DNA of 64,000 nucleotides from assembly GCF_001613265.1 (NCBI RefSeq), contig NZ_BDCA01000014.1, positions 124,001 through 188,000 on the forward strand, read 5' to 3'. The position numbers and the translations under genes are program-made. Shown here piece by piece: positions 52,326-61,524 of the stretch (its first letter is position 1; every line of letters starts with the position of its first letter). The notes beneath the pieces were generated by a model. It had not been told where the DNA came from. It saw only the letters and a program-made list of their open reading frames with translations, and ran no database searches. Origin of the DNA: Nocardia vermiculata NBRC 100427 (GTDB lineage: Bacteria; Actinomycetota; Actinomycetes; Mycobacteriales; Mycobacteriaceae).

Positions 52326-52922
52326 ATGTCCGAGACCGTGTCAACCCCGACCGCGGAACGCATCGTCACCGCGACCGCGGAACTCATGCGGCGCCAGGGA
52401 TACGGCGCCACCGGCGTCAAACAGATCACTGCGGCTGCGCAGGCCCCGATCGGGTCGCTCTACCACCACTTTCCGCAGGGCAAGCAGCAGATCGCCGCCG
52501 CCGCACTGCGTACCAGCGGCGCCGCCTACATCCAGTTGCTGCCGCTGCTGATGGATCCGTACCCGGATTTGCACGAGGCGGTGGTCGGCGCATTCACCGC
52601 CGCGGCTCAGCAGATCGAGGAATCCGGGTGGATCAACATGTGCCCCGTGGGCACGGTGGCGGGCGAGATCGCCGACAGCGAGCCCGAGCTACGCGCCGTG
52701 ACCGCCGAGGTGATCGACTCCTGGATCGAGCAGGGCAGCACCTACTTCCGGACCCGCGGACTCGCCCCCGCCGCGGCCCGCGCCTTCGTGATCGCGGTAG
52801 TGGGTGCTCTCGAGGGCGCGTTCATCCTCAGCCGCACACTGCGTTCGACCGAACCGCTGATCGATGCCGGGCACGCGATGGCCGCATACCTGGACACCCT
52901 CACCGGCACGAGACAGCCCTGA
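52326..52922 (+). CDS. TetR-family regulator
   Basis: A 198-residue TetR repressor. Helix-turn-helix is TGVKQITAAAQAPIGSLYHH followed by FPQGKQQ, the LmrA/YxaF-like branch (C-terminal domain with WINMCPVGTVAGEIADSE). It starts at ATG 52326 only 6 nt after a TAGTAT box, so the mRNA is probably leaderless. It most likely controls the divergent hydrolase and itself. Confidence 0.9.
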   Translation: MSETVSTPTAERIVTATAELMRRQGYGATGVKQITAAAQAPIGSLYHHFPQGKQQIAAAALRTSGAAYIQLLPLLMDPYPDLHEAVVGAFTAAAQQIEESGWINMCPVGTVAGEIADSEPELRAVTAEVIDSWIEQGSTYFRTRGLAPAAARAFVIAVVGALEGAFILSRTLRSTEPLIDAGHAMAAYLDTLTGTRQP

Positions 52923-52955
52923 GATTCGGCACCGCCTTCGACAAGACCCGGCGAC

Positions 52956-55019
52956 TCAGCCCACCGAGAATTCGGCCGAACCGGTGAACGCTGTGGTCGC
53001 GGCCCCGTCGCGCCGGTTGCCGGTGTAGCTGACCCGGTAGCGACCGCCGGCCGTGCCGTCCGGGACGGTCCAGTGCACGGCGATCACCGAGGCGGCGTCC
53101 TGGCCCGGCGGGCGCGACCAGTGCAGTTCCGTGCACCAGTCGTTGTCGTCGAACACCGTGCGCCACTGCGCGCCCGTGGCCTGCTGTACCTCGAAATATG
53201 TTCCACCGGTGTGCAGATCGTTGTTGGGATGGGCACCGCAGAATTCCACCGAAACGGTCTCCCCGGCACTGTAGTGCGGTTTCGGTGCGGTGAGCACGTC
53301 ACCGAAGTTCCGTCCGGCCACCGGCAGATCGGCCGGCACCGGGGCGAGCAGGTTCGGCTGCAGTCCGGTGGTCCAGTCGAGCGGGGCGGGGCCGCGACCG
53401 AGATCGGTGCGCGTGGCCACGGCTCGCGCCAGCCGGTCGAATTCCTGCACGTAGGCAGGCAGCGTCCAGCGCCCGAACAGTGTTTCGCCGCCTTCGTACT
53501 GCTGGGAGGCGTACTCCTCGGGCGTGGTCACATAGCCGCTGTACCCGTTCGCGTAGCCCTGCAGCAGCACGTTCTCCAGTGGTACCGACAGCGCATGCGA
53601 GACGACCCGGCGAATACGCAGACCCGAGACCACCGTGTACTCGGCCGGCCCCGAGGCCAGGATCAGGTCACCGATTCGCAGGATCTGAATGGGGACCGTC
53701 TGTGGCACCCACGGCCGCGGCGGCAGGATGCCCAGCGGTGCCACGATGAGTTTCGGCGCCTGCGCATCTCGCATCCACTGCTCGATCGGGCCGTCGAGAC
53801 CACCGAGCGCCGCGACCACCGGATTGGCATCACCCTCCTGCAGGAACGACAGCTGACTCTTCCAGTTGTCCTCCGAACTGGTCGCGGCCGCGGCACTGCC
53901 CATCATCGCCGGAGCGGTGCGCGCGGGCTTGCCGTCGGGGGTGTAGGCGCCGTCGATCGCGGTGTCGGCCAGGTTCAGATAGTGCAGAGCGGCGTCCACT
54001 CCCCCGCTGCGCATCGGCCGCGCCGCATCGAATGCTGCCCGGCCGGCTCGATATTGACGCTCGCCGACCAGTGCGCAGTTGGCCCGGTTGTCCTCGGTCG
54101 GGCCGGAAGGATGCCAGCGGGTCAGCCCCATATTGGGAGTCATATCGCCGGCGTTGGTCTGCGCGAAGGCCGCGACGAATCCTGCCCGGCCACTGCCTGC
54201 ACGCACGCCCATCTCGTCGTGTTCCCAGCGGTAGCTCGCATAACCCTTGTTGTCGGCCGAGATGAGGGTGTTGGCGTCGGTGAGGGAGGTGCCGTGGGTG
54301 GCGAACCAGGTGATCGCGCCGATATCCGTGCCGCCCTGCCGCAGACGCAACACGGTGACCTGCGGATCGATCGCGTTCGGGAAATGCGCCTTGTCGTCGG
54401 GTGGGTTGAGGTCGAAGGCGGTGCGCGACCGGTTGGCCGAGGCGTCGTGCAGTTCACCGTGTCCGAGCGATATCGTTCCGGGCGCGAGATTCTCGTGTGC
54501 GGCCGCCAGGGCGGCGACGATCCCCTCGACCTCGGCATCGTGCGAATTGCTCTGAAATCCGTAGGCGGCCAGCGAATACGCGTACTCCCGTGCGGTGCCG
54601 CCGCAGGAATTGTGATTGTGGGTGGCGTTCACGTTGACGTTGCGTTCGGTGTACAGCGAGCCGAAACGCTGTGCCAATTGCTGCATCACCGCCAGATGCA
54701 CCGATTGGAACAGGCAGGCGATATCGGCGCTGACGAAGGCCACACGATCACCGGTGAGCTGATCGACCACGATGTAGGCCCGGGCCCAGGTACGCATCAG
54801 TAGGCCGGTCGCCACCTGGTCGAGCTCGGAGTAACCCATCATGCCCTGCCCGGCGACGGCACCGGTGACATCGGCCATCCCCGCGCCGACCAGGTATCCC
54901 GCCGAGTTCCCGGTGCTGTGCACGGGCGCGGCCCCGACCGCGCCGACGCCGGTCGACGCCTGGGTCGCCACCGCGGCGGCCACGGTACCGGCCAGCATCG
55001 ATCGCCGGGTAAAAGTCAC
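52956..55019 (-). CDS. neutral ceramidase family protein, TAT-exported
   Basis: A 687-residue secreted amidase of the neutral/alkaline ceramidase family, which cleaves ceramide to sphingosine and fatty acid. The N-terminus has a twin-arginine signal (TRRSMLAGTVAAAVATQAST). The zinc region includes VNVNATHNHNSCGG at 131-141. The active-site hexapeptide, GDVSPN in characterised ceramidases, reads GDMTPN at 291-296: the nucleophile Ser is replaced by Thr294. Whether Thr can act is open. GGGG lies 8 nt before the GTG at 55019. No other sphingolipid gene is nearby. Confidence 0.87.
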   Translation of the reverse strand: MTFTRRSMLAGTVAAAVATQASTGVGAVGAAPVHSTGNSAGYLVGAGMADVTGAVAGQGMMGYSELDQVATGLLMRTWARAYIVVDQLTGDRVAFVSADIACLFQSVHLAVMQQLAQRFGSLYTERNVNVNATHNHNSCGGTAREYAYSLAAYGFQSNSHDAEVEGIVAALAAAHENLAPGTISLGHGELHDASANRSRTAFDLNPPDDKAHFPNAIDPQVTVLRLRQGGTDIGAITWFATHGTSLTDANTLISADNKGYASYRWEHDEMGVRAGSGRAGFVAAFAQTNAGDMTPNMGLTRWHPSGPTEDNRANCALVGERQYRAGRAAFDAARPMRSGGVDAALHYLNLADTAIDGAYTPDGKPARTAPAMMGSAAAATSSEDNWKSQLSFLQEGDANPVVAALGGLDGPIEQWMRDAQAPKLIVAPLGILPPRPWVPQTVPIQILRIGDLILASGPAEYTVVSGLRIRRVVSHALSVPLENVLLQGYANGYSGYVTTPEEYASQQYEGGETLFGRWTLPAYVQEFDRLARAVATRTDLGRGPAPLDWTTGLQPNLLAPVPADLPVAGRNFGDVLTAPKPHYSAGETVSVEFCGAHPNNDLHTGGTYFEVQQATGAQWRTVFDDNDWCTELHWSRPPGQDAASVIAVHWTVPDGTAGGRYRVSYTGNRRDGAATTAFTGSAEFSVG

Positions 55020-55136
55020 TGCTCGCCCCTTCGGTTCCGGCCGCGCACCCTCCGGCCTTCTGGTCACATTGTGCAGACCGGACCCTACTGGTCAACCGTC
55101 CAGTAATCTAGACCCGATTCGGGGATCGCCCGGATA

Positions 55137-57530
55137 TCACTCGATCGTCGCGGTCAGCGGCAGTGCGATCACCGAGGTGCCGACGTGCACGGTGAACGCG
55201 CCGGACTCGGTGGCCCAGCCGGAATCGGTCCAGTGCTGGAACGAACGCTGCGGCACCGTGATCCGGACCCGTTGCCGGGATCCTGCCGCGGCGGACACGG
55301 TCGCGAAGGCGGCCAGCCACCGCACCGGACGCTCCACCGCACTGCCTTCCCGGGACAGATAGACCTGGACCACCTGCTTGCCCGGTCGCTCACCGATATT
55401 GGCCACGGTGACCTCGATATCGTGCCCGTCCACCACGAGATCGCTCAGTTCCCAGACGGTATAGCCGAGCCCGTGCCCGAACGGGTAGGCCGGCTGCGTA
55501 CCGGCCCGCAACCAGGCCCGGTACCCCAGGTGCACCCCTTCGGTGTAATCGAGCGTGCCGTCGACCGGAATCGTCTCGCGGACAGGGATGTCGGCGAGTT
55601 GCTTCGGCCAGGTGGTGGGCAGCCGCCCGCCGGGTTCGACCACACCGGTGAGCACATCGGCCAGGGCGGCGCCGAATTCCTGGCCCGGAAACCAGCTCAG
55701 CAGGACCGCGGCGACGTCCTCGCGCCACGGCATCTCCACGGGGGCTCCGGAATTCACCACCACCACGGTGCGCGGATTGGCGGCCGCCACCGCGGCGACG
55801 AGTTCGTCCTGGCGGCCCGGAAGTGCGAGTGTGGTTCGATCGCGTCCCTCGCTCTCCTGCTGCTCGGTGGTACCGACCACCACCACGGCCGCGGCGGTCT
55901 CCCGCGCGGCGGCCACCGCCGCGGCGAATTCCTCCTCGGGTGCCCGCTGCGGCCGCACGATGCCCAGACCGACCCCGAGGATCATCCCGAGTCCGGCGTC
56001 GGCGCCCGCGCCGACACGCACCCGCACCTCGACCTCCTGCCCGGCGGTCAGCTCGTAGTCGACCGAACGGTGCGGTGGATCCAGTAGTGCGGCCACCGGG
56101 TCGGTTCCCTCGAAGGCGATCTCGGTGTCGACCTGCGTCCTACCGTCGATATCCAGCTCGCAATGCCCCAGACCGGCGACCCCGATCCGCCACACCCCCG
56201 ACACGTCGGCACGCAACCGGGCCCGCAGTTCGATCGCCGAGGCCTGCGCCGCATTCGGGTCGCCGAAGAGCACCAGTCGTCCGGAAGTGCGATGCTGGAC
56301 GTCGAGAACCCGATCACCGTCCAGATAGCGCAGGCACAGGCCCGGGGTTCCGGTGACCGGATCGGTCACCAGTTCCAGCGGCACCGGAATCGGATCGTCA
56401 CCGAGGCGTACTCCCGGGGTGTGGACCACCGGCAGCACCGCCGACAGTCCCTGCACCGGAGTGACGGTGTGATCGGGCAGCACGGTGGCGCTGCCACCGC
56501 CCATGTACCGTGGATCCGCGGCGGCAGCACCGAGTACCGCGATCGGTGTCTCCGCAGCCAAGGGCAGCACACCCTCGTTGTGCACCAGGACCATCGCCGC
56601 CGCGGCAGCGCGCCGGACCAGTTCACGCGCGCGCTCGTCGCTCACTTCCGGCACCGGCGGGGTGACCTCCCCCGGCTCCGGCGCGAGGCCACCCACCCGT
56701 TGCGCGAAACGCAGTATGCGCCGGACCTTGTCGTCGATCGCGGACTCCGGGACCGCACCGGAGGTGACGGCTTCCTCGAGGGCCGCACCCCACAGCGGCG
56801 CCGGTCCGGGCATCGCGAGATCCGTGCCCCGGGCCGCCCCCTCGGTGCTGCGTACCGCGGTCCAGTCCGACACCACCACGCCGTCGAAGCCCCAACTGCC
56901 CTTCAACGGTTCGTCCAGCAGCGGCGATTCGGTCATGGTGGTGCCGTCGACGCTGTTGTATGCGGCCATCACCATCCAGGCACCGGCCGCCACGGCACGT
57001 TCGAACGGATACAGATACACCTCGTGCAACGCCCGCTCGCCGACGCGGACATCGACGGTGAACCGATCGGTCTCGGAATCGTTGGCGACGTAATGTTTCG
57101 GGCAGGCGCCGATGCCGTATGCCTGCACTGCACGCACGTAGGCGACCGCGATCTCCGCGGTGAGCATCGGATCCTCGGAGAAGCATTCGAAATGCCTGCC
57201 GCCGAGTGGTGAGCGGTGCAGGTTCACGGTGGGGCCCAGCACCGCGTAGACGTTCTTGCGGCGCGCCTGTGCCGCGATCAGCTCTCCGATCTCGGTGAGC
57301 AGCTCGCGATCCCAGGTGGCGGCCAGTGCCGTACCCGAGGGCAGACTCACCGACGGGTCGCGCTCGTCCCAGTTCTCACCACGCACCCCCGAAGACCCGT
57401 CCGACAGTGGCATATCGGACAGTCCGATCGCGGGATCACCCGCCATGCGGAACATTCCGGCACCGGAGATGAGCCGTAATCCGGCCGGCAGATCCAGTCG
57501 CGTGATCAACTGCTCGGTCCGATCCTGCAT
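55137..57530 (-). CDS. glycoside hydrolase family 3 (beta-glucosidase-like) with PA14 domain
   Basis: A 797-residue GH3 enzyme. The catalytic TIM-like domain has KHYVANDSETDR and the nucleophile segment VVVSDWTAVRS (Asp222). The second alpha/beta domain and a C-terminal FnIII-like domain follow. A PA14-type insert is suggested by the segment around residues 440-510 (SAIELRARLRADVSG). No signal peptide is evident, so it may be cytosolic. The ATG at 57530 is chosen; the preceding in-frame part is arginine-rich. Likely aryl or oligo-beta-glucoside hydrolysis, or glycolipid processing; substrate unknown. Confidence 0.88.
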   Translation of the reverse strand: MQDRTEQLITRLDLPAGLRLISGAGMFRMAGDPAIGLSDMPLSDGSSGVRGENWDERDPSVSLPSGTALAATWDRELLTEIGELIAAQARRKNVYAVLGPTVNLHRSPLGGRHFECFSEDPMLTAEIAVAYVRAVQAYGIGACPKHYVANDSETDRFTVDVRVGERALHEVYLYPFERAVAAGAWMVMAAYNSVDGTTMTESPLLDEPLKGSWGFDGVVVSDWTAVRSTEGAARGTDLAMPGPAPLWGAALEEAVTSGAVPESAIDDKVRRILRFAQRVGGLAPEPGEVTPPVPEVSDERARELVRRAAAAAMVLVHNEGVLPLAAETPIAVLGAAAADPRYMGGGSATVLPDHTVTPVQGLSAVLPVVHTPGVRLGDDPIPVPLELVTDPVTGTPGLCLRYLDGDRVLDVQHRTSGRLVLFGDPNAAQASAIELRARLRADVSGVWRIGVAGLGHCELDIDGRTQVDTEIAFEGTDPVAALLDPPHRSVDYELTAGQEVEVRVRVGAGADAGLGMILGVGLGIVRPQRAPEEEFAAAVAAARETAAAVVVVGTTEQQESEGRDRTTLALPGRQDELVAAVAAANPRTVVVVNSGAPVEMPWREDVAAVLLSWFPGQEFGAALADVLTGVVEPGGRLPTTWPKQLADIPVRETIPVDGTLDYTEGVHLGYRAWLRAGTQPAYPFGHGLGYTVWELSDLVVDGHDIEVTVANIGERPGKQVVQVYLSREGSAVERPVRWLAAFATVSAAAGSRQRVRITVPQRSFQHWTDSGWATESGAFTVHVGTSVIALPLTATIE

Positions 57531-57686
57531 CGGTGCCCCGTTTCCGTCTCGACTGCGCATCCGCCACGACGCTACGCCGACACCCCCTGCGCGGCCCCGT
57601 ATTACCAGGTGCGCGCGTCGGCGGCGAGAACCGCCGTAGAACCGGCCGTGCAGGTGCACCCGGCCCGCTCCGCAGCGGCGATCGGA

Positions 57687-58154
57687 TCATCCGCGCAGCC
57701 GCAACCGGACCATCGGCAGGGTGCCGACCGGCGCTCCGGTGGCGCGTTCGATCACCGCGCGCAGATTCTCCCACGCCTTGGGATGTTCCTGGATGTAATG
57801 GTCCAGTGCCGCAGCCGATTCCGTCTCGGACATGGCCGTGGCCCCGGCCGGCACGCCACGTCGCAGGCCGACCCAGATCCGCACTGCCGGTTCGGCTTCG
57901 ATATTGCGATACCACTGCGCACGCGTGCCGAAGCCGGAGACGATGACGTATTCGTCCGCCGCCGGATGGTCGACGACCTCGAGGACCACGTAGCGTGCGG
58001 CGCCGCTGGTGCGGCCCCGATGCTGCATCATCAACAGCCGGCCGCCGAACAGGAAGCCCAGGCCGGCGCGGTAGATCAGGATGGGGGCGCGGACCAGCCC
58101 ACGGGTGCGCAGTGCGCGGGCACCCAGACCGGTCACGGTGTCGGCGAAACTCAT
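57687..58154 (-). CDS. DDN-like deazaflavin-dependent nitroreductase family protein
   Basis: A 155-residue paralogue of the DDN protein at 4678. Family stretches are GGRLLMMQHRGRTSGAARYVVLEVV, YVIVSGFGTRAQWYRNIEAEP and a C-terminal alanine/arginine-rich helix. AAGGAG is 5 nt before the ATG at 58154. The start overlaps the TetR stop (ATGA), so both are coupled and the TetR protein probably controls it together with itself. Confidence 0.85.
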   Translation of the reverse strand: MSFADTVTGLGARALRTRGLVRAPILIYRAGLGFLFGGRLLMMQHRGRTSGAARYVVLEVVDHPAADEYVIVSGFGTRAQWYRNIEAEPAVRIWVGLRRGVPAGATAMSETESAAALDHYIQEHPKAWENLRAVIERATGAPVGTLPMVRLRLRG

Positions 58155-58729
58155 GATGTCTCCTTCTGTGAGGGTTCGGCTCCGCACAGCCGCTGCAGCG
58201 GGCTCGTCACATCCATCGCGCGCACCTGCGGGTCGATGAGCCGATGCAGCACCAGCCCGTCCAGCGCGGCGACGAGAACGACCGCGGTGGCCTCGGGATC
58301 GGTCACCACCGCATCGGTGCGCAGTCCGTCGATCAGAGTCGTGCGGAATTCGGTGAGCACGCGTTCCAGCCCGGCACGCAAGCGTTCGTGCCGGGTCGCG
58401 GCCAGCAGGATTTCGGCGAAGATCCGGGTATCGGCATCGGGCTGCGAATATTCACCCACTACCGACAGCAACGCCGTGATGCGGACTCCGCCCGGCCCGG
58501 CCGCACCGGGGATCCCGTCGGCGAGGGACCCCATCAATCGCAGCGCCGCATCGATGAGCAGATCGTCGACCGTCCGGAAGTGGTAATGCACCACACCGGG
58601 GCGCACCCCTGCCCGTTCCGCGACGAGCCGGGTGGTGACGGCGCTCCAGCCGCGTGCAGCGATCAGATCGGTCGCCGCGTCCATCAGGCGCATGCGGGTG
58701 TCTCGTCCCTGCTCAGCAGCGGTCGCCAT
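58151..58729 (-). CDS. TetR-family regulator
   Basis: A 192-residue TetR repressor with helix-turn-helix TTRLVAERAGVRPGVVHYHF followed by RTVDDLL. The ATG at 58729 is 6 nt after GAAGGGA; a second in-frame ATG two codons upstream is too close to that site. A TTGGTC-N4-GACCAA dyad lies 54 bp upstream. Translationally coupled to the DDN-like gene by ATGA. Confidence 0.88.
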   Translation of the reverse strand: MATAAEQGRDTRMRLMDAATDLIAARGWSAVTTRLVAERAGVRPGVVHYHFRTVDDLLIDAALRLMGSLADGIPGAAGPGGVRITALLSVVGEYSQPDADTRIFAEILLAATRHERLRAGLERVLTEFRTTLIDGLRTDAVVTDPEATAVVLVAALDGLVLHRLIDPQVRAMDVTSPLQRLCGAEPSQKETS

Positions 58730-58782
58730 CCGCATTCCCTTCGTCGGCGCGTGGTTCCGGCCCACCTGTTTGGGCATTCGCC

Positions 58783-58798
58783 TTGGTCGAATGACCAA
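58783..58798. promoter_or_regulatory. TetR operator candidate TTGGTC-N4-GACCAA
   Basis: A perfect 6-bp dyad with a 4-bp spacer, 54 bp upstream of the TetR start at 58729 and about 142 bp before the acyltransferase. Size and position are typical for TetR autoregulation. Confidence 0.6.
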
Positions 58799-58939
58799 AC
58801 TCTACCCGCTGGGCTCGCGCTGAAACAAGAGGTCGCCAGGTTCACATCCGGTCCATGTGGTTTGGCTGTAGGACCGGCCCGTGTGATAGGGAATTGGCGT
58901 GTCATCCCCCTCTTCGTCTCGCCATAGCGTCGTGTCGTC

Positions 58940-61024
58940 ATGCCCGGGGCGGTGACCGATACCGCCACCGACCAGAGCCGCCCGGTCACCTACCGCAAGG
59001 ACCTGGACGGCCTGCGTGGCCTGGCCATCGCCCTGGTCGTGGTGTTCCATCTGTGGTGCGGCAGAGTGTCCGGCGGAGTCGACATCTTCCTGGTGCTCTC
59101 GGGCTACTTCTTCACCGGATCGCTGCTGCGGCGCGCGACCTCGGGTGGCCCGGTAGGTATCGGCACCACGCTGCGGCGCACCGCCCGGCGACTGCTCCCC
59201 GCACTCGTCACGGTGCTGGCCGCCGTCGTCGTCGGGACCGTGTTGCTGCGGCCGTATACCCAGTGGAGTGATCTGGCGGGCCAGACGCTCGCCTCACTGC
59301 TCTACTACCAGAACTGGCAGCTGGCGACGACCTGGTCGGACTATCTGGCGGCAGACCCGTCGGTGAGTCCGCTGCAACATCTGTGGTCGATGTCGGTGCA
59401 GGGCCAGTACTACGTGGCCGCGTTACTGGTGGTAGCCGCGACGGTCTGGATCTGCCGCCGCGCCGGACGCGACAGCGCGATCCGCCCGGCGCTGGCCACC
59501 GTGATCGGTGTCGGCATCGTGGCCTCGTTCCTGTACGCCACCCACGGCCTGGCGACCCATCAGGGGTGGAACTACTACGACAGTGCCGCGCGGGCGTGGG
59601 AGCTGCTCATCGGCGCCGCGCTGGCGCTGGCCGCGACGGCGCTGCGGGTGCCGCGGCCGGTCCGGGTCGTACTGGCCGCCGCGGGCCTGCTGGTGGTGTT
59701 CGTCGGCGGCTGGATCACCGACGGTGCGAGCCAGTTCCCCGGTCCTCCCGCCCTACTGCCGGTGGGTGCCGCCGTCGCGCTGATCGTCGCCGGTGCCGGA
59801 GTCTCCGCACAGGAGCAGCCCTGGCTGACCCGAGTCCTGGCCTCCGATCCACTCGTACGCCTCGGCGACATAGCCTATTCGCTGTACCTGTGGCATTGGC
59901 CGCTGCTGATCTTCCTACTGTCCGAACGCGGCGGTTCCCATGTGGGGCTGCGCGGTGGCCTGGCCGTTATCGCGGCCTCGATGGTGCTGGCCTATCTCAC
60001 CCATCGCTACATCGAGGAACCACTGCGCCTGAGCCGGCCGCGACCGTCGGACACCGGACCGGCGTTCGGACCGCGTTATCGACGCACCGCCGGGGTCGCG
60101 TTGTCGCTGACCGCGGTGCTGGTCGCCGGCTCGGCCGTCGCCTGGAGCGCGGTGATGCACACCCACCCGCCGCGGGCGGTCGGCGCGCTCGATCCCACGC
60201 AGTATCCGGGTGCGGAGGCGCTCGCGTCCGGGGCTCCGGTCCCGCAGGCACGCATGCGTCCGACCGTCTACGAGGCCCCGGCGGAGCTGCCGCCTCCGAC
60301 GGTCGACGGCTGCATCGCCGACTGGAACAACCGCGACGTGGTCACCTGCACCTACGGTGTGCCCGACGCCGAACGCACCCTCGCCGTGGTCGGCAATTCC
60401 CATGCCGAGCACTGGATGCCGGCCCTGCAACAGCTGGCCGAGCAGTACCGCTTCAAGATCCTCGTGCATTTGAAGATGGGTTGTCCGCTCACGTTGGACC
60501 CGAACGCCATGTACAAGGGCGAACCGAACGCCGACTGCCGCGACTGGACGCTCGGTGTGCTCGACGTGCTGGGCAAGGAACGCCCCGACTGGGTGTTCAC
60601 CACCGCGACCCGGCCGATCGACGCCGGCGGCGACGAAACGCCACAGGACTACGTCGATGTCTGGAAGGCGCTGTCCGACGAGGGAATGCGCGTGGTCGCC
60701 GTCCGCGACACTCCGTGGCTGCGCCACCACGGCGTGCGGTACAAGGCGGCCGACTGCCTGGCCGAGCGCGGCAACCGGACCAGCTGCGGTATCCGGCGCA
60801 GCGATGCGCTGTCGCCGGTGAATCCGGCACTCGCACCGGCAGCGGCGTTCCCGAACATCTTCCCCATCGACCTGACCGACGCCGTATGCGAACCCGACAT
60901 CTGCCCGGTCGAAGTGGGGAACATTCTCGTCTACCACGATGAGCACCACTTCACCGCGAGCTACTCCCGCTCGCTGGGCCCAGAGCTCGGCCGCCAACTC
61001 GGTCCCGTGCTCGAATGGTGGTGA
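58940..61024 (+). CDS. OafA/YrhL-like acyltransferase with C-terminal SGNH domain
   Basis: A 694-residue membrane acyltransferase. The N-terminal Acyl_transf_3 domain has YRKDLDGLRGLAIALVVVFH with the conserved His37, then about ten membrane segments. The periplasmic C-terminal third is an SGNH-type domain: block I VVGNSHAEHW and block V YHDEHHFTASY. Enzymes of this kind O-acetylate surface polysaccharides or glycolipids, moving an acyl group across the membrane. The start is ATG 58940; no clear ribosome site. The 3' end overlaps the convergent truncated GT2 frame by 64 bp. Confidence 0.92.
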   Translation: MPGAVTDTATDQSRPVTYRKDLDGLRGLAIALVVVFHLWCGRVSGGVDIFLVLSGYFFTGSLLRRATSGGPVGIGTTLRRTARRLLPALVTVLAAVVVGTVLLRPYTQWSDLAGQTLASLLYYQNWQLATTWSDYLAADPSVSPLQHLWSMSVQGQYYVAALLVVAATVWICRRAGRDSAIRPALATVIGVGIVASFLYATHGLATHQGWNYYDSAARAWELLIGAALALAATALRVPRPVRVVLAAAGLLVVFVGGWITDGASQFPGPPALLPVGAAVALIVAGAGVSAQEQPWLTRVLASDPLVRLGDIAYSLYLWHWPLLIFLLSERGGSHVGLRGGLAVIAASMVLAYLTHRYIEEPLRLSRPRPSDTGPAFGPRYRRTAGVALSLTAVLVAGSAVAWSAVMHTHPPRAVGALDPTQYPGAEALASGAPVPQARMRPTVYEAPAELPPPTVDGCIADWNNRDVVTCTYGVPDAERTLAVVGNSHAEHWMPALQQLAEQYRFKILVHLKMGCPLTLDPNAMYKGEPNADCRDWTLGVLDVLGKERPDWVFTTATRPIDAGGDETPQDYVDVWKALSDEGMRVVAVRDTPWLRHHGVRYKAADCLAERGNRTSCGIRRSDALSPVNPALAPAAAFPNIFPIDLTDAVCEPDICPVEVGNILVYHDEHHFTASYSRSLGPELGRQLGPVLEWW

Positions 61025-61515
61025 GGATCGACGCGAACGGCGGGCGATCGGCCGACGAGACCGCGCTGGTCACCGCACCGGTCGTCACGGAGCGGGCGCC
61101 GACAGTACCCCTTGACCAGATGGAGCCGCCGGTCGCGCAGCAACGGCGCGACCAGTGCGGGGACGTAGCCCGGGTCCGGGTCCTGCAAATCGGAGTCGAC
61201 GAAGACGACGATGTCGCCCCGCGTCACCGCCAGCGACCGCCACAGCACCTCCCCTTTTCCCCGCCGCACCGGTATCCCCGGAAGCGCCTGCTCCCTCGTG
61301 TACACCGCATCGGCACCGGCGGCGACGGCGCGGACGACGGTGTCGTCGGTCGAGCCGGAGTCCACCACGACGAGTTCGTCGACGAGTCCGCCGACCAGGC
61401 CCCGAATGGACGCGATCACCCCCGTGACGGTGGCGGATTCGTCTAGCGCCGGCAGCACCACGGAGATGGTTCGATCCCCTTTGCGGCGGATCAGTTCGGG
61501 CAGGTCGGGTGACAT
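60961..61515 (-). pseudogene. truncated GpgS-like family 2 glycosyltransferase fragment
   Basis: The first ~145 residues match the start of glucosyl-3-phosphoglycerate synthase (GpgS): ISVVLPALDESATV, GGLVDELVVVDSGSTDDT, REQALPGIPVRRGKGEVLWR, VFVDSDLQDPDP (DxD) and LVKGYCRRPL. The expected acceptor-binding half (TGGGRVTELV and beyond) is absent. After about position 61080 the frame runs over unrelated sequence and into the antisense of the acyltransferase 3' end until a stop at 60961. A GAGGAG 5 nt before the ATG remains intact, 9 bp after the GT39 gene. Hence a deletion remnant, not a full enzyme. Confidence 0.8.
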
Positions 61516-61524
61516 CGATACTCC

